Below, in pieces: positions 52,174 to 61,602 of a stretch of 64,000 bases of DNA (position 1 is the stretch's first letter; each line of letters begins with the position of its first letter). The stretch spans positions 1 to 64,000 of the forward strand of contig CAZMMV010000002.1 of NCBI GenBank assembly GCA_964567475.1, read 5' to 3'. Below the pieces are notes generated by a model. The model searched no databases. It saw nothing but the letters and a program-made list of their open reading frames with translations, and had not been told where the DNA came from. The DNA comes from CAZMMV01 sp964567475. Its GTDB lineage: Bacteria > Bacillota > Clostridia > Tissierellales > Tissierellaceae. The translations under genes and the position numbers were made by a program.

Positions 52174-52851
52174 CTATATATCTTCTATTTGCCAATCAAT
52201 AGGATCTTTTCCTATTGATTCTAAAAAATCATTAGTCTTAGAAAAAGGTTTAGATCCAAAAAAACCTCTGCTAGCTGCTAATGGACTTGGATGCACTGAC
52301 TTTATAATATGATGTTGAGGGTTTGTTATAAGACTTTCTTTCTTCTTAGAATTATTTCCCCAAAGAATAAACACAATAGGATCTTCCCTATCATTTAATA
52401 ACCTTATTATATAATCTGTAAATATCTCCCATCCAATTTTTCTATGGGAATTTGCTTCCCCGGCTCTTACAGTTAATGATGTATTTAATAAAAGAACTCC
52501 TTCTTCTGCCCATTTTGTTAATGTTCCATTATTAGGTATTTTACATCCTAAATCAGTATTTAATTCCTTGTAGATATTTCTTAAAGAAGGTGGTATTTTA
52601 ACCCCAGGTTTTACAGAAAATGCTAGACCATAAGCCTGATTGGGACCATGATAAGGATCTTGACCAAAAATAACTACCTTTACATCCTTATATGCAGTTA
52701 AATGCAATGCATTAAATATATTATCCATCTCTGGATATATTGTTTTTCTACTATACTCTTCTATTAAATATTCCTTAAGGTTTAAGTAATATTCCTTTTC
52801 CATTTCATCTTGTAATAATTCTTGCCAATCATTTTTAAATATCTTTTCCAT
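52174..52851 (-). CDS. ung: Uracil-DNA glycosylase (family 1)
   Basis: A 225-aa base-excision repair enzyme removing uracil from DNA. It has the catalytic water-activating motif GQDPYHGPNQAYGLAFSV near residue 61, PPSLRNIYKEL near 88, LLLNTSLTVRAGEANSH near 118, and the DNA-intercalation loop HPSPLAASRGFFG near 186. Full family length. The ATG is 8 bases after AGGAG. It is monocistronic or follows the small membrane protein genes by 40 bases. Confidence 0.96.
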   Translation of the reverse strand: MEKIFKNDWQELLQDEMEKEYYLNLKEYLIEEYSRKTIYPEMDNIFNALHLTAYKDVKVVIFGQDPYHGPNQAYGLAFSVKPGVKIPPSLRNIYKELNTDLGCKIPNNGTLTKWAEEGVLLLNTSLTVRAGEANSHRKIGWEIFTDYIIRLLNDREDPIVFILWGNNSKKKESLITNPQHHIIKSVHPSPLAASRGFFGSKPFSKTNDFLESIGKDPIDWQIEDI

Positions 52852-52892
52852 TTCTTCAACTCCTATTTCCTAAGATATACTATTTGTAAATA

Positions 52893-53204
52893 TTATCCCC
52901 ACCATGCAATCATAATAAAAAAAGACCACGAAGATATAATAAATCCTACTAACATATTAACACTTAGATATATATCAAGTCCTTTATCCTTATTCTTTGC
53001 CATCTTAGTAAATTTATATATTAATATCTGAGGAATTAAAAATAAAAGCATACTTATAATTGTTATTCCCGTCAGAAAATATATAAGATCTATTTTTGTT
53101 ATATTATAAAATACAAAATATGAGATACTCTGAGCTTTCAATCCTAATATAGTGGCGACAATCATACTTGTATATGCAAATATCTTGATTTTAATTTTAG
53201 ACAT
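52893..53204 (-). CDS. Small membrane protein of unknown function
   Basis: A 103-aa hydrophobic protein with three or four predicted membrane segments (about residues 8-27, 38-63, 78-102). Basic residues between segments 2 and 3 (YKFTKMAKNKDKG) suggest a cytoplasmic loop. I do not recognise the family. The start is the ATG at 53204, 6 bases after AGGAGG; a longer frame to 53237 includes that site. It is 40 bases downstream of another small membrane protein gene, probably co-transcribed. Confidence 0.65.
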   Translation of the reverse strand: MSKIKIKIFAYTSMIVATILGLKAQSISYFVFYNITKIDLIYFLTGITIISMLLFLIPQILIYKFTKMAKNKDKGLDIYLSVNMLVGFIISSWSFFIMIAWWG

Positions 53205-53243
53205 ATTCATCCTCCTAGTAGACTTATTTATATTCATTTTAAC

Positions 53244-53492
53244 TTAATTTAAACTTGTATAAATTAAGTTTGAAACTACATATATAATAAGTATTATTGT
53301 AGCAATTGGCATTAATAAATGTATTTTTCTTTTTGTTTCCTTGTATTTAATCCATTCCTCTATTGCTAAGTTTGCAAGTACTACAAATAATAAAGTTATA
53401 GCAACTTTTCCAGGTATATTAACCTTAGTAATAAAAAGTATTAAATATATGGCTGAAGCTATACCCACTATAGTCTGTCTTATCTTTCTCAT
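53244..53492 (-). CDS. Small membrane protein of unknown function
   Basis: An 82-aa protein with three hydrophobic segments (about 8-23, 28-45, 57-78) separated by a charged loop (EEWIKYKETKRK). No family recognised. The ATG follows AAGGGGTG. It precedes a second small membrane protein gene on the same strand, and the two may form a pair. Confidence 0.6.
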   Translation of the reverse strand: MRKIRQTIVGIASAIYLILFITKVNIPGKVAITLLFVVLANLAIEEWIKYKETKRKIHLLMPIATIILIIYVVSNLIYTSLN

Positions 53493-53574
53493 ATAAACAC
53501 CCCTTAATAATATTCATATATATTAATTAATACATATCTATTACTAATATATACTATCCACAAGAAAAACAAAA

Positions 53575-53616
53575 GGAAGTGTTTTACAACTATTCAACAA
53601 GTTATAAGACAGCTCC
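53575..53616 (-). terminator. Probable terminator of the M18 aminopeptidase gene
   Basis: Imperfect hairpin on the minus strand (inner stem TTATAACT/AGTTGTAA, outer GGAG...CTTCC), followed by TTTTGTTTTTC. It lies just after the stop at 53626. Confidence 0.55.
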
Positions 53617-53625
53617 CTTTTTATA

Positions 53626-54927
53626 TTATATTCTATAAAATTCCTTAAAAGATTTATATGTGTAATAGTGATCGAGTACTCCGCCTAGTTCTCTTATTGA
53701 GTGCATTCCAAGTATTGGATTTCCTATATCTACAGAAGAAATATCTAACTGACTTGAAGATATAGGTCCTATTGTAGAACCCCCTCTTTCATCTGATCTA
53801 TTTACAAACTTTTGTACAGGAACACCAATAGATTTACATATTCCTTCATAAACAGAAGATGAAAAACTATCCGTTGTATATGCCTGGTTAGCAGCTGTCT
53901 TTATAGCTGGACCCCCATTAACTACTGGTCTACTAGTTGGATCTTGTTTTTCTGTATAATTTGGATGAAGACCATGGGCCTGGTCTGCTGAAATTAAAAA
54001 AGAATTAGACAATGCTCTATAATAATCTTCCTTATCTTTACCCATAGCTAATACAATTCTTTCAAGAACACTTCTCAGCATTGGACTAGCAGCGCCTTGT
54101 TTTGTGCCACTACCTACTTCTTCATTGTCAAAACAAACTAAAACATTTGTAGCATTAGCTACTTTACTATCTATAAGACCATGTAATCCTGCATGAACCA
54201 TTGCTAAATCATCTAATTTCCCAACAGAAATAAATTCTTCATTTAGTCCTACTAAGGAACCTTTTTCTACTTCATATAAAAATAATTCAAAATCCAAAAT
54301 ATCTTCTACTTTTATTCCCATTTTTTTAGCAATTAATTTTACTAAAAAATTATCCTTTTCAAATTCATCACTAATATTAGATAATAATGGAAGAGTGTTT
54401 ATTTGAGGATTTAGCTTAATGCCCTCATTTACTTTTCTGTTCATATGAATTGCCAAGTTTGGTATTATAGTTATAGGTTTTTCCATATCTATTAACAGCT
54501 CTTTAGGTTTTAATAAGTTTTTAGTCTTTAAATTTATTCTGCCAGCTATAGATAAAGGTCTATCAAACCAAGTATTTAATATTGGTCCACCATAGACTTC
54601 TGTATTTAATTTTAAATACTTTCCCTCAACAGTCATTTCAGGATCTGCTTTGATTCTAAAAGTTGGTGCATCTGTATGAGCTCCTATAAGTTTAAATCCC
54701 TCTTCCTCTATTTCACCTTTTCCTATTACAAAAGCTATTATTGCAGAATTATTCTTGCTTGTATAGTATTTACCTTCTTTCTTTAAATCCCATTTATCTT
54801 CTGGATTAATCCTTTTAAATCCTTCTTCCGCAAGAGCTTCTTCCACATTTTTAGCTGCATGAAATGCACTAGGGCTTGCATGGATAAAATCAATTAAATC
54901 TTTAGCAAATTCTCCTTCTTTAGTCAT
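53626..54927 (-). CDS. M18 family aminopeptidase
   Basis: A 433-aa dinuclear zinc aminopeptidase of the aspartyl aminopeptidase family. It has LIGAHTDAPTFRIK near 77 (metal His and Asp), GGPILNTWFDRPLSIAGR near 112, VCFDNEEVGSGTKQGA near 265 (catalytic Glu pair), and SADQAHGLHPNY near 310. It releases N-terminal residues, often acidic, from peptides in the cytoplasm. The length is usual. The ATG follows AAAGGATG. It is 21 bases downstream of trkH on the same strand, probably read from the trkA-trkH transcript; no functional link is obvious. Confidence 0.94.
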   Translation of the reverse strand: MTKEGEFAKDLIDFIHASPSAFHAAKNVEEALAEEGFKRINPEDKWDLKKEGKYYTSKNNSAIIAFVIGKGEIEEEGFKLIGAHTDAPTFRIKADPEMTVEGKYLKLNTEVYGGPILNTWFDRPLSIAGRINLKTKNLLKPKELLIDMEKPITIIPNLAIHMNRKVNEGIKLNPQINTLPLLSNISDEFEKDNFLVKLIAKKMGIKVEDILDFELFLYEVEKGSLVGLNEEFISVGKLDDLAMVHAGLHGLIDSKVANATNVLVCFDNEEVGSGTKQGAASPMLRSVLERIVLAMGKDKEDYYRALSNSFLISADQAHGLHPNYTEKQDPTSRPVVNGGPAIKTAANQAYTTDSFSSSVYEGICKSIGVPVQKFVNRSDERGGSTIGPISSSQLDISSVDIGNPILGMHSIRELGGVLDHYYTYKSFKEFYRI

Positions 54928-54948
54928 AAAATCATCCTTTCTATTTAT

Positions 54949-56397
54949 TTATACTTCTTTTCTCCAATTTCTTGGTACTAGTAATGCTATTATTGTAAAT
55001 AATTCAAGCCTTCCTAAAAGCATAAGAAAAGATAAAAACATTTTTGTAATAAGGCTGTAACTGTAGAAGGTTTGAGTTGGCCCTACACCAGCAAGACCTG
55101 GACCTATATTTCCTAAAGTTGCAGCTATAGAACTAGATGCAGTAACTAAATCTACTCCTTCTAAAGTTATTAATATAGTAGATAAAACAAACAAAATAAC
55201 ATATAGACCTAAAAAGCTATTTATACCTGCTATAGTTTCATTGGCTATTACTTTATCATTTAATTTAACTGGTATAATTGCCCTAGGATGAAATATCTTT
55301 AGTATATCTCTCTTTATAAGCTTGATTATAACTAATATTCTAATGACCTTTATCCCTCCAGCAGTAGAACCTGCGCTACCCCCTATAAACATAAGAAGAA
55401 ATAGTATTGCTTTACTAAAGCTAGGCCAAAGATCAAAGTCTGTAGTAGAATATCCAGTAGTCGTAATAATAGATGTAACTTGAAAAAATGCATCCTTAAT
55501 TGATTCTAAAATATTAGGATAAGAAGTAAAATATAAATTTAATGAAATACATGATACTGATACTAGTATTATAAATAAATATAATTTTAATTCTTCATTT
55601 TCCAATAAATCTCTCCATTTACCCTTGAATATTGAATAATACATAGAAAAATTAATACCTGAAAACAACATAAAAAATCCAATTACATAAGTAATATATG
55701 TGCTATTATATGCTCCTACACTTGCATTTTTAGTTGCAAATCCTCCTGTTCCCACTGTACCAAAAGTATATACAAAACTATCAAATAATGACATACCTCC
55801 AAATTTCAGTAGTATAACTTCTATTAAAGTAATAGATATATAAGTTACATAAAGTATTTTTGCAGTATCCTTTATCTTTGGTGCAATCTTACTCGTAATA
55901 GGACCTGGACTTTCTGCCTTTAAAATTTGAAATCCTCCTATACCTAATGCTGGAAGTAATGCAAGGGTAAACACAAGTATCCCCATACCTCCTATCCAGT
56001 GAGTCATAGATCTCCAAAAGAGAATACCCAGAGGTAATGACTCTACATTATTTATTATGGTTGCCCCTGTAGTTGTAAAACCAGAAACTATTTCAAAAAA
56101 TGCATCTATGTATGTAGGAACACTATTTGACAAATATAAAGGAAGGGCACCTAAAATAGAAATTACGATCCATCCTAAGCTTACTATAGTTAACCCTTCC
56201 TTAGCTCCTATATTTTTATCAAAAACGCTTTTTCTATTTAAAAATAATCCTATTATTCCTGTTATTAATATAGTTATTAAAAATCCTATCTTATCAGTTC
56301 CCCCTGTATTTATTGAAATAAATAAAGAAGGTAGCATAAGTATTGATTCAATCCCTAAAATGCTACCTAGAACCTTTAGTACGATTCCATAATTCAC
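54949..56397 (-). CDS. TrkH/KtrB family potassium uptake protein
   Basis: A 482-aa K+ translocating subunit with four membrane-pore-membrane repeats, each with a selectivity-filter-like loop: SGFTTTGATI near 108, GTVGTGGFATK near 217, SIITTTGYSTTD near 308, and AATLGNIGPGLAG near 425. The length is that of TrkH. The GTG start is 8 bases after AAAGGAGG. It overlaps the trkA gene by 35 bases, so the two are translationally coupled. They form a Trk-type system regulated by nucleotide binding to TrkA. Confidence 0.95.
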   Translation of the reverse strand: MNYGIVLKVLGSILGIESILMLPSLFISINTGGTDKIGFLITILITGIIGLFLNRKSVFDKNIGAKEGLTIVSLGWIVISILGALPLYLSNSVPTYIDAFFEIVSGFTTTGATIINNVESLPLGILFWRSMTHWIGGMGILVFTLALLPALGIGGFQILKAESPGPITSKIAPKIKDTAKILYVTYISITLIEVILLKFGGMSLFDSFVYTFGTVGTGGFATKNASVGAYNSTYITYVIGFFMLFSGINFSMYYSIFKGKWRDLLENEELKLYLFIILVSVSCISLNLYFTSYPNILESIKDAFFQVTSIITTTGYSTTDFDLWPSFSKAILFLLMFIGGSAGSTAGGIKVIRILVIIKLIKRDILKIFHPRAIIPVKLNDKVIANETIAGINSFLGLYVILFVLSTILITLEGVDLVTASSSIAATLGNIGPGLAGVGPTQTFYSYSLITKMFLSFLMLLGRLELFTIIALLVPRNWRKEV

Positions 56398-57754
56398 TTA
56401 GCAATCCTCCTTTCCTTGTTTGAAAAAATATTTTTAAACTTGGTAAATCTTCTGTTAAAGAAAATATAACTATTCTATCTCCAGCCAAGAGTACTGAATC
56501 TCCATTAGGTATAACTACCTTACCTTCTCTAACCTGTGCACCTATGATAATACCCTTAGGTAATTTAAGTTCTTTTAAACTCTTTCCAACTATAGGAAGG
56601 TCTTTTCCAACGATTATTTCTGTAACTTCTCCGTTTCCTCCTATTAACATAGATACAGATACTATTTTACCACCACGTACAAATTTTAAGATATTACTTG
56701 CTGTAATATATATAGGATTTAATGCTGCGTCAATCCCTAGTCTATCAATTATCTTAGTATAATTTTCTCTGCTAATTTTAGATATAGTCTTTGATACTCC
56801 CATCTGCTTAGCCATAAGTGACATCAATAGATTTGCCTCGTCATATCCAGTTACACCTACAAACGCATCCATAGATGAAATTCTTTCCTCTTCCAATAAA
56901 TTTATATCTGTTCCATCTCCATGAATAATTAAAACATTTTTTAATTTCTCAGCAAGTTCTTCACATCTCTTTTTGTTCTGTTCAATTATTGTAACTGATA
57001 TATTGGACTTAACTAATTCTTTAGCCAAATAAAATCCTATATTACTTCCCCCAAGAATCATTACCTTTTTTATTTGTCTTTTATTTATATCTCTAGTAAA
57101 TCTATTATTTAGATCTATAATATCTTGACTTTTACCTATAACATGAATTATATCTTTTTCCTGCAAAACTGTAGATCCATCAGGTATTATAATTAAACCA
57201 TTTCTTGATATAGCTGTAATTAACAGATTATCAAAATTCTCTAATTCCATTAATCTTTTTCCAACAAATTCATGCATATTTTCTATGTTGAAATCAATCA
57301 TTTGAACTTTTCCTTTTGCGAAATCACCAGAATAAAAATTATAATTTTTAAGTAAGTATTTCTCCATAGAATGTGCTGTGGCTAAATCTGGATTTATTAT
57401 GCGATCTATCCCCATCTTATCCTTTATAAAATCCAATTGTTTCATATACTCAGGATTTCTTATTCTAGCTATAGTCTTATAGCATCCTAGCTGCTTTGCT
57501 AAAGAACAAATAAGAGTATTTGTTTCATCACTATTAGTTGCCGCTACAAGTAAACCATAAGATTTTATATTTAATTCCTTAAGTATACTTATTTCTATTC
57601 CATTTGCCAGTACAGTTAAAACATCTAAATGTTCATTTACTGAATCTAATACCTTTTGATTGATATCTATAACAGTTACATCTATTTCTTCCTTTACCAT
57701 AGACTCTGCTAATTTATATCCAAGTTTTCCTGCACCTACAATCATAACCTTCAT
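56363..57754 (-). CDS. trkA: TrkA potassium uptake regulatory protein
   Basis: A 463-aa cytoplasmic regulator with two RCK_N-RCK_C repeats. The first Rossmann motif is MIVGAGKLGYKLAESM at the N-terminus; the second is VMILGGSNIGFYLAKELV near 225. Each is followed by a TrkA_C domain (about 130-215 and 360-450). It binds NAD(H)/ATP and gates TrkH. The start is the ATG at 57754, 8 bases after AGAGG; a GTG at 57763 overlaps that site. First gene of the trkA-trkH-M18 unit. Confidence 0.95.
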   Translation of the reverse strand: MKVMIVGAGKLGYKLAESMVKEEIDVTVIDINQKVLDSVNEHLDVLTVLANGIEISILKELNIKSYGLLVAATNSDETNTLICSLAKQLGCYKTIARIRNPEYMKQLDFIKDKMGIDRIINPDLATAHSMEKYLLKNYNFYSGDFAKGKVQMIDFNIENMHEFVGKRLMELENFDNLLITAISRNGLIIIPDGSTVLQEKDIIHVIGKSQDIIDLNNRFTRDINKRQIKKVMILGGSNIGFYLAKELVKSNISVTIIEQNKKRCEELAEKLKNVLIIHGDGTDINLLEEERISSMDAFVGVTGYDEANLLMSLMAKQMGVSKTISKISRENYTKIIDRLGIDAALNPIYITASNILKFVRGGKIVSVSMLIGGNGEVTEIIVGKDLPIVGKSLKELKLPKGIIIGAQVREGKVVIPNGDSVLLAGDRIVIFSLTEDLPSLKIFFQTRKGGLLSELWNRTKGSR

Positions 57755-57858
57755 TTTCCTCACCTCTTCAATACTATACCAAATCTTATTATATAATAAT
57801 AGTGATAAAAAAAATATTCATGAAAATCATAAATAAGAATAACTTTTCAAGAAAGTTG

Positions 57859-57911
57859 TTGACATATACTCATAACTTGTTATAATAAAAGTATAGAGCA
57901 TATGCTCATAA
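57859..57911 (+). promoter_or_regulatory. Promoter and operator-like repeats of the NifX/Mrp operon
   Basis: TTGACA (57859-57864) and TATAAT (57881-57886) with a 16-base spacer form a strong sigma-A promoter. CATATACTCATAA (57863-57875, in the spacer) and CATATGCTCATAA (57899-57911, downstream of -10) are direct repeats 36 bases apart. The second lies in the perfect palindrome GAGCATATGCTC (57896-57907). These positions suit repression, perhaps by the DUF134 protein encoded second in the operon. Confidence 0.7.
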
Positions 57912-57930
57912 TGGAAAGGAGAGATAAGTT

Positions 57931-58230
57931 ATGGCAAGAAGAGATGGAACTGGCCCTATGGGACAAGGGGCAATGACTGGTCGAGGTATGGGAGCTTGTA
58001 TTGGAAATATTAGCAGAAGATCTTCCTATGCTAGAAATAGATTTAATGGAGGTCAAGGCAGAGGTTTTGGAGCTAAAGGCTTTAGATGCAGACAAGGATT
58101 TGGAGGATATATGGTAGAAGAGCCAATAAATACAATGTCTGAAAAGGAATGGTTATCTAAAGAAAAATCAGTATTAGAAGAAAAACTAAATCTACTAAAT
58201 AAAGAATTAGATAATTTATCTGATGAATAA
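57931..58230 (+). CDS. DUF5320 family protein
   Basis: A 99-aa protein with a Gly/Arg/Met-rich N-terminus (MARRDGTGPMGQGAMTGRGMG), characteristic of DUF5320 proteins found with NifX/Mrp-type genes in anaerobes. A glycine-rich middle follows, and then a charged C-terminal helix with heptad character (KEKSVLEEKLNLLNKELDNL). It has few cysteines (two), so it is not an obvious cluster scaffold. The function is unknown. First gene of a seven-gene plus-strand operon with a strong promoter. The ATG follows GGAAAGGAGAG. Confidence 0.85.
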   Translation: MARRDGTGPMGQGAMTGRGMGACIGNISRRSSYARNRFNGGQGRGFGAKGFRCRQGFGGYMVEEPINTMSEKEWLSKEKSVLEEKLNLLNKELDNLSDE

Positions 58231-58280
58231 CAGATTCTTCCTGTTATTCATTTTATCTTACTTAAAGGGAAGTGATCATA

Positions 58281-58661
58281 TTGGCAAGACCTAGAAAATT
58301 AAGAAAGGTCTGTAATTTACCACAAACAAATAAATTTGGGCCAATAAATTCTTGCCATGAAAATATAGAAACGATTTCTATGACTGTGGAGGAGTACGAA
58401 ACTATAAGACTAATAGACTTAGAAGGTTTAACTCAGCAAGAATGTGCAGATATTATGCATGTAGCAAGAGCCACAGTCCAAAGAATTTATATTGAAGCAA
58501 GAAAAAAATTAGCTGACTTTCTAGTGAATGGCAATATGTTAAATATTGAAGGTGGTAGTTACAAACTATGTAGTGAAAAAAAACAAGCTCAAGGATGCGG
58601 AAGATGTCGCAGACATAGATTTGGAAGAGAAAATGGAAACATAAATTTAGAGGAGGAATAA
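58281..58661 (+). CDS. DUF134 family HTH regulator
   Basis: A 126-aa DNA-binding protein. It begins ARPRKLRKVCNLPQ, the conserved DUF134 start. A sigma-70 region 4-like helix-turn-helix sits near residue 50-85 (LTQQECADIMHVARATVQRIYIEARKKLADFL). Cysteines near the C-terminus (CGRCRRHRFG) may bind metal or an Fe-S cluster. I take the TTG at 58281 as start because it gives the family N-terminus; a GTG at 58272 is further upstream. It is likely the local regulator of the NifX/Mrp operon, acting on the repeats at 57863-57911 (inference). Confidence 0.85.
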   Translation: MARPRKLRKVCNLPQTNKFGPINSCHENIETISMTVEEYETIRLIDLEGLTQQECADIMHVARATVQRIYIEARKKLADFLVNGNMLNIEGGSYKLCSEKKQAQGCGRCRRHRFGRENGNINLEEE

Positions 58662-58663
58662 AA

Positions 58664-59029
58664 ATGATTATAGGAATACCAGTAGAAAAAGATTCAATGA
58701 ATGCAAGTATTAGTGACCATTTTGGACGTACAAATTTTTTCTTAGTTTATAATACAGATAATAAAGAAAGTACTTTTATAGATAATACTGCTGCCAATAG
58801 TACAGGTGGAGCAGGTATAAAAGCTGCTCAAACAATTGTAGATAACAAAATAGATATATTAATATCTCCAAGGCTAGGACAAAATGCTGCGGAAGTAATT
58901 AATTCTCAAAATATAAAATTATATCAATCTATAGATGCATCTATAGAAGATAATATAAAAGCATTAGAAGAAGATAAATTATCCCCATTAAATGACATTC
59001 ATGAAGGATTCCATGGTAATGGAAAATAA
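58664..59029 (+). CDS. Dinitrogenase iron-molybdenum cofactor-binding (NifX/NifB-C) family protein
   Basis: A 121-aa RNase H-like fold protein. It starts IIGIPVEKDSMNASISDHFGRTNFFLVY and continues with NSTGGAGIKAAQTIVDNKIDILISPRLGQNAAEVI, matching NifX/MTH1175-type proteins that bind Fe-S or Mo-Fe-S clusters. No nif genes are seen, so it is not for nitrogenase. In sulfate reducers such proteins form the orange protein (Orp) complex. It is 2 bases after the DUF134 gene and overlaps the next ATPase gene by 17 bases. Confidence 0.9.
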   Translation: MIIGIPVEKDSMNASISDHFGRTNFFLVYNTDNKESTFIDNTAANSTGGAGIKAAQTIVDNKIDILISPRLGQNAAEVINSQNIKLYQSIDASIEDNIKALEEDKLSPLNDIHEGFHGNGK

Positions 59030-59888
59030 TAATATAAAAATAGCAGTTTTAAGTGGTAAGGGTGGCACGGGGAAAACCCTTGTATCTGTAAACTTAGCTG
59101 CAGTAGCTAAAACTGCTAATTATATTGACTGTGATGTAGAAGAACCTAATGGTCATTTATTTTTCAAACCTAAGAATATAAAAACTGAAAAGGTATTCAG
59201 AGAAATACCTCTAGTAGATGATAATTCATGTATAGCTTGTCAAAAATGTGTTAACTTTTGTAATTTCAATGCTTTAGCATATACAAATAAGTTAATCATA
59301 TTTAAGGATATTTGTCATTCTTGTGGCGGCTGTATGTTAGTTTGCCCAGAAGATGCCTTAACAAAGCAAAATAAATTTATAGGTGAAATTGAAAAAGGTA
59401 AAAGTGAAAATGTAAATGTTTTTTCTGGTTTTCTCACAACTGGAGAACCTTCTGGTACTCCTATTATTGATGCATTGCTAAATAATGTTGCAGAAAGTCA
59501 AGATATTACAATAATAGATTCACCTCCTGGTAGTGCATGTATAGTAATGGATAGTATAAAAGATGTTGATTACTGTGTGTTGGTTGCTGAACCTACTATT
59601 TTTGGAGTTCATAATCTTAACATGGTATATGAATTAGTAACTCTTTTCAACAAACCATTTGGTGTAGTACTTAATAAAACTTTAGATGGAGAAAATCCTT
59701 CTAAGAAGTTTTGTATTGAAAAGAAAATCAATATTCTAGAGGAAATACCCTTTGATAATCATTTAGGAACACTAAACTCAAACTCAATTATAGTATCAAG
59801 AGAAGAAGAAAAATATAGAAATTTATTTTCTAATTTATTAAATAATATAACTAAGGAGGTAAAAAATGAAAGAATTGTTAATCCTTAG
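59013..59888 (+). CDS. P-loop ATPase with ferredoxin insertion (MinD/Mrp type), copy 1
   Basis: A 291-aa deviant-Walker ATPase: LSGKGGTGKTLVSVNLAA near residue 13 and IIDSPPGSACIV near 165. A 2[4Fe-4S] ferredoxin module is inserted at about 65-115 (CIACQKCVNFCNFNAL, CHSCGGCMLVCPEDAL). This arrangement is typical of paired Mrp-like ATPases next to NifX proteins and presumably handles Fe-S clusters. I take the ATG at 59013, 4 to 5 bases after GAAGGA; the frame opens earlier (58992). It overlaps both neighbours. Confidence 0.9.
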   Translation: MVMENNNIKIAVLSGKGGTGKTLVSVNLAAVAKTANYIDCDVEEPNGHLFFKPKNIKTEKVFREIPLVDDNSCIACQKCVNFCNFNALAYTNKLIIFKDICHSCGGCMLVCPEDALTKQNKFIGEIEKGKSENVNVFSGFLTTGEPSGTPIIDALLNNVAESQDITIIDSPPGSACIVMDSIKDVDYCVLVAEPTIFGVHNLNMVYELVTLFNKPFGVVLNKTLDGENPSKKFCIEKKINILEEIPFDNHLGTLNSNSIIVSREEEKYRNLFSNLLNNITKEVKNERIVNP

Positions 59889-60732
59889 TGGAAAAGGTGG
59901 TACAGGGAAAACTACAATAGCCAGTGCTTTTATAAAACTATCTGAAGCTAAGGCTTTTGCAGATTGTGATGTTGATGCTCCAAATTTACACTTAGTAATG
60001 AAGAACCTATCCAAAGCTAAGACTAAAGATTTTTATGGTTTAGATAAGGCTAAAATAAATCAGGATAAATGTATACAATGTGGATTATGTGAAAAACATT
60101 GTAATTTTAATGCAATAGCTTATAATAAAAGTAAAGACCAATACATTGTAGATACTTTTGCCTGTGAAGGATGTTCTGTTTGTGAATTTGTATGTCCAGA
60201 AAATGCAATAATTATGAATCCTGCTATTGCAGGAGAATTAATGCTTTATGAAAATGATAATGTTTTCTCTACAGCATGTTTAAAAATGGGAAGTGGAAAT
60301 TCTGGACTCCTGGTTACAGATGTAAAAAAGGGAATGAAATCTATTCCTGTTGAAAGTGAATTAGCAATTATTGATGGCTCTCCTGGCATAGGTTGTCCAG
60401 TTATTGCCTCTATAAGTGGAGTAGATATGATTCTAATAGTTACAGAACCTTCTGTTTCCGGTATAAGTGATTTAGAAAGAATAATAAAAACTGCGGATCA
60501 TTTTAAAACCCCAATAGCAGTTTGTATAAATAAATATGATATTAATCTGGATAATACAAATAAAATTATAGATTTATGTAAAAATTTAAATATAAATTTT
60601 GTAGGTAAAATACCTTATGATAAAGAAGCTATAAAAGCAGTTAATAAGGGACTTACTATAATTGATGTAGAATGCCCAGCAGGCAATAGCACAAAAAATG
60701 TATATGCAAATACAATGAAATTACTTTTATAA
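59866..60732 (+). CDS. P-loop ATPase with ferredoxin insertion (MinD/Mrp type), copy 2
   Basis: A 288-aa paralogue of the preceding ATPase: LSGKGGTGKTTIASAFI near residue 6, and the ferredoxin insert at about 63-110 (CIQCGLCEKHCNFNAI, CEGCSVCEFVCPENAI). The Walker B-like motif is AIIDGSPGIGCPV near 168. It overlaps copy 1 by 23 bases, so the two products are probably made in equal amounts and act as a heterodimer. The ATG follows AAGGAGG. The cluster-transfer role is inferred from family and context. Confidence 0.92.
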   Translation: MKELLILSGKGGTGKTTIASAFIKLSEAKAFADCDVDAPNLHLVMKNLSKAKTKDFYGLDKAKINQDKCIQCGLCEKHCNFNAIAYNKSKDQYIVDTFACEGCSVCEFVCPENAIIMNPAIAGELMLYENDNVFSTACLKMGSGNSGLLVTDVKKGMKSIPVESELAIIDGSPGIGCPVIASISGVDMILIVTEPSVSGISDLERIIKTADHFKTPIAVCINKYDINLDNTNKIIDLCKNLNINFVGKIPYDKEAIKAVNKGLTIIDVECPAGNSTKNVYANTMKLLL

Positions 60733-60760
60733 TAAATCTAGAATTAAGGAGATGTGACAA

Positions 60761-61600
60761 ATGACACAAAACTGCGATAACAATTGTTCAACATGCGGTG
60801 TTGAATGCGATGAAAGAAAAGAGGAAATAGATTTTTCTGAAAAACCTCACGAACTTAGTAATGTAAAAAAAGTTATAGGTGTAGTTAGTGGAAAAGGTGG
60901 AGTTGGAAAATCTCTAGTTACTTCTATGTTAGCTGTTGCTATGAATAGAAAAGGATATAAATCAGCTGTGTTAGATGCTGATGTTACTGGTCCTTCTATA
61001 CCAAAAAGTTTTGGCATCAAAGGAAGAGCTAAAGCTAATAAATTAGGATTATTACCTAGTAAAAGTGAAACTGGAATTGATATAATGTCTATAAATTTAC
61101 TTCTTGAAAATGATACTGATCCAGTAGTGTGGAGAGGCCCTGTTATTGCAGGTACTGTAAAACAATTTTGGACTGAAGTAATATGGGAAAATATAGATTA
61201 CATGTTTATAGATATGCCTCCTGGAACTGGAGATGTTCCATTAACTGTATTTCAATCTTTACCTATAGATGGAATAATAATAGTAACTTCTCCACAAGAA
61301 CTTGTATCTATGATCGTATCTAAGGCTGTTAATATGGCTAAAATGATGAATATTCCTATACTAGGAATTGTAGAAAATATGTCTTATTTCAAATGTCCAG
61401 ATTGTGATAAACAATATGATATATTTGGAAAAAGCCATATAGAAGAAGTCGCTAAAGAACACGGAATAGAAGTCTATGATAAATTACCTATAGATCCTAA
61501 GATATCTAAAGCTTGTGATATGGGTAAGATTGAATTTTTAGATGGAGAATTGCTTCCTAATATAGGAAACAAATTAGAAAAAATAGGGATGGAGGAATAA
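60761..61600 (+). CDS. Mrp/NBP35 family Fe-S cluster carrier ATPase
   Basis: A 279-aa ATPase. The N-terminus has four cysteines in about 20 residues (NCDNNCSTCGVEC), recalling eukaryotic Nbp35. Then come VVSGKGGVGKSLVTSML near 42 (deviant Walker A), MFIDMPPGTGDVPLTV near 150, and the CxxC motif SYFKCPDCDKQYD near 210 that binds the transferable [4Fe-4S] cluster. Such proteins deliver clusters to apo-targets. It lies between the ATPase pair and the last NifX gene. The ATG follows AAGGAGATG. Confidence 0.94.
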   Translation: MTQNCDNNCSTCGVECDERKEEIDFSEKPHELSNVKKVIGVVSGKGGVGKSLVTSMLAVAMNRKGYKSAVLDADVTGPSIPKSFGIKGRAKANKLGLLPSKSETGIDIMSINLLLENDTDPVVWRGPVIAGTVKQFWTEVIWENIDYMFIDMPPGTGDVPLTVFQSLPIDGIIIVTSPQELVSMIVSKAVNMAKMMNIPILGIVENMSYFKCPDCDKQYDIFGKSHIEEVAKEHGIEVYDKLPIDPKISKACDMGKIEFLDGELLPNIGNKLEKIGMEE

Positions 61601-61602
61601 TA

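Noticed and set aside
57880..58095. Minus-strand frame over the DUF5320 gene (Ser-rich)
   Set aside because: Serine-rich composition arises from reading the complement of the Arg/Gly-rich DUF5320 gene, and it would cross that operon's promoter.
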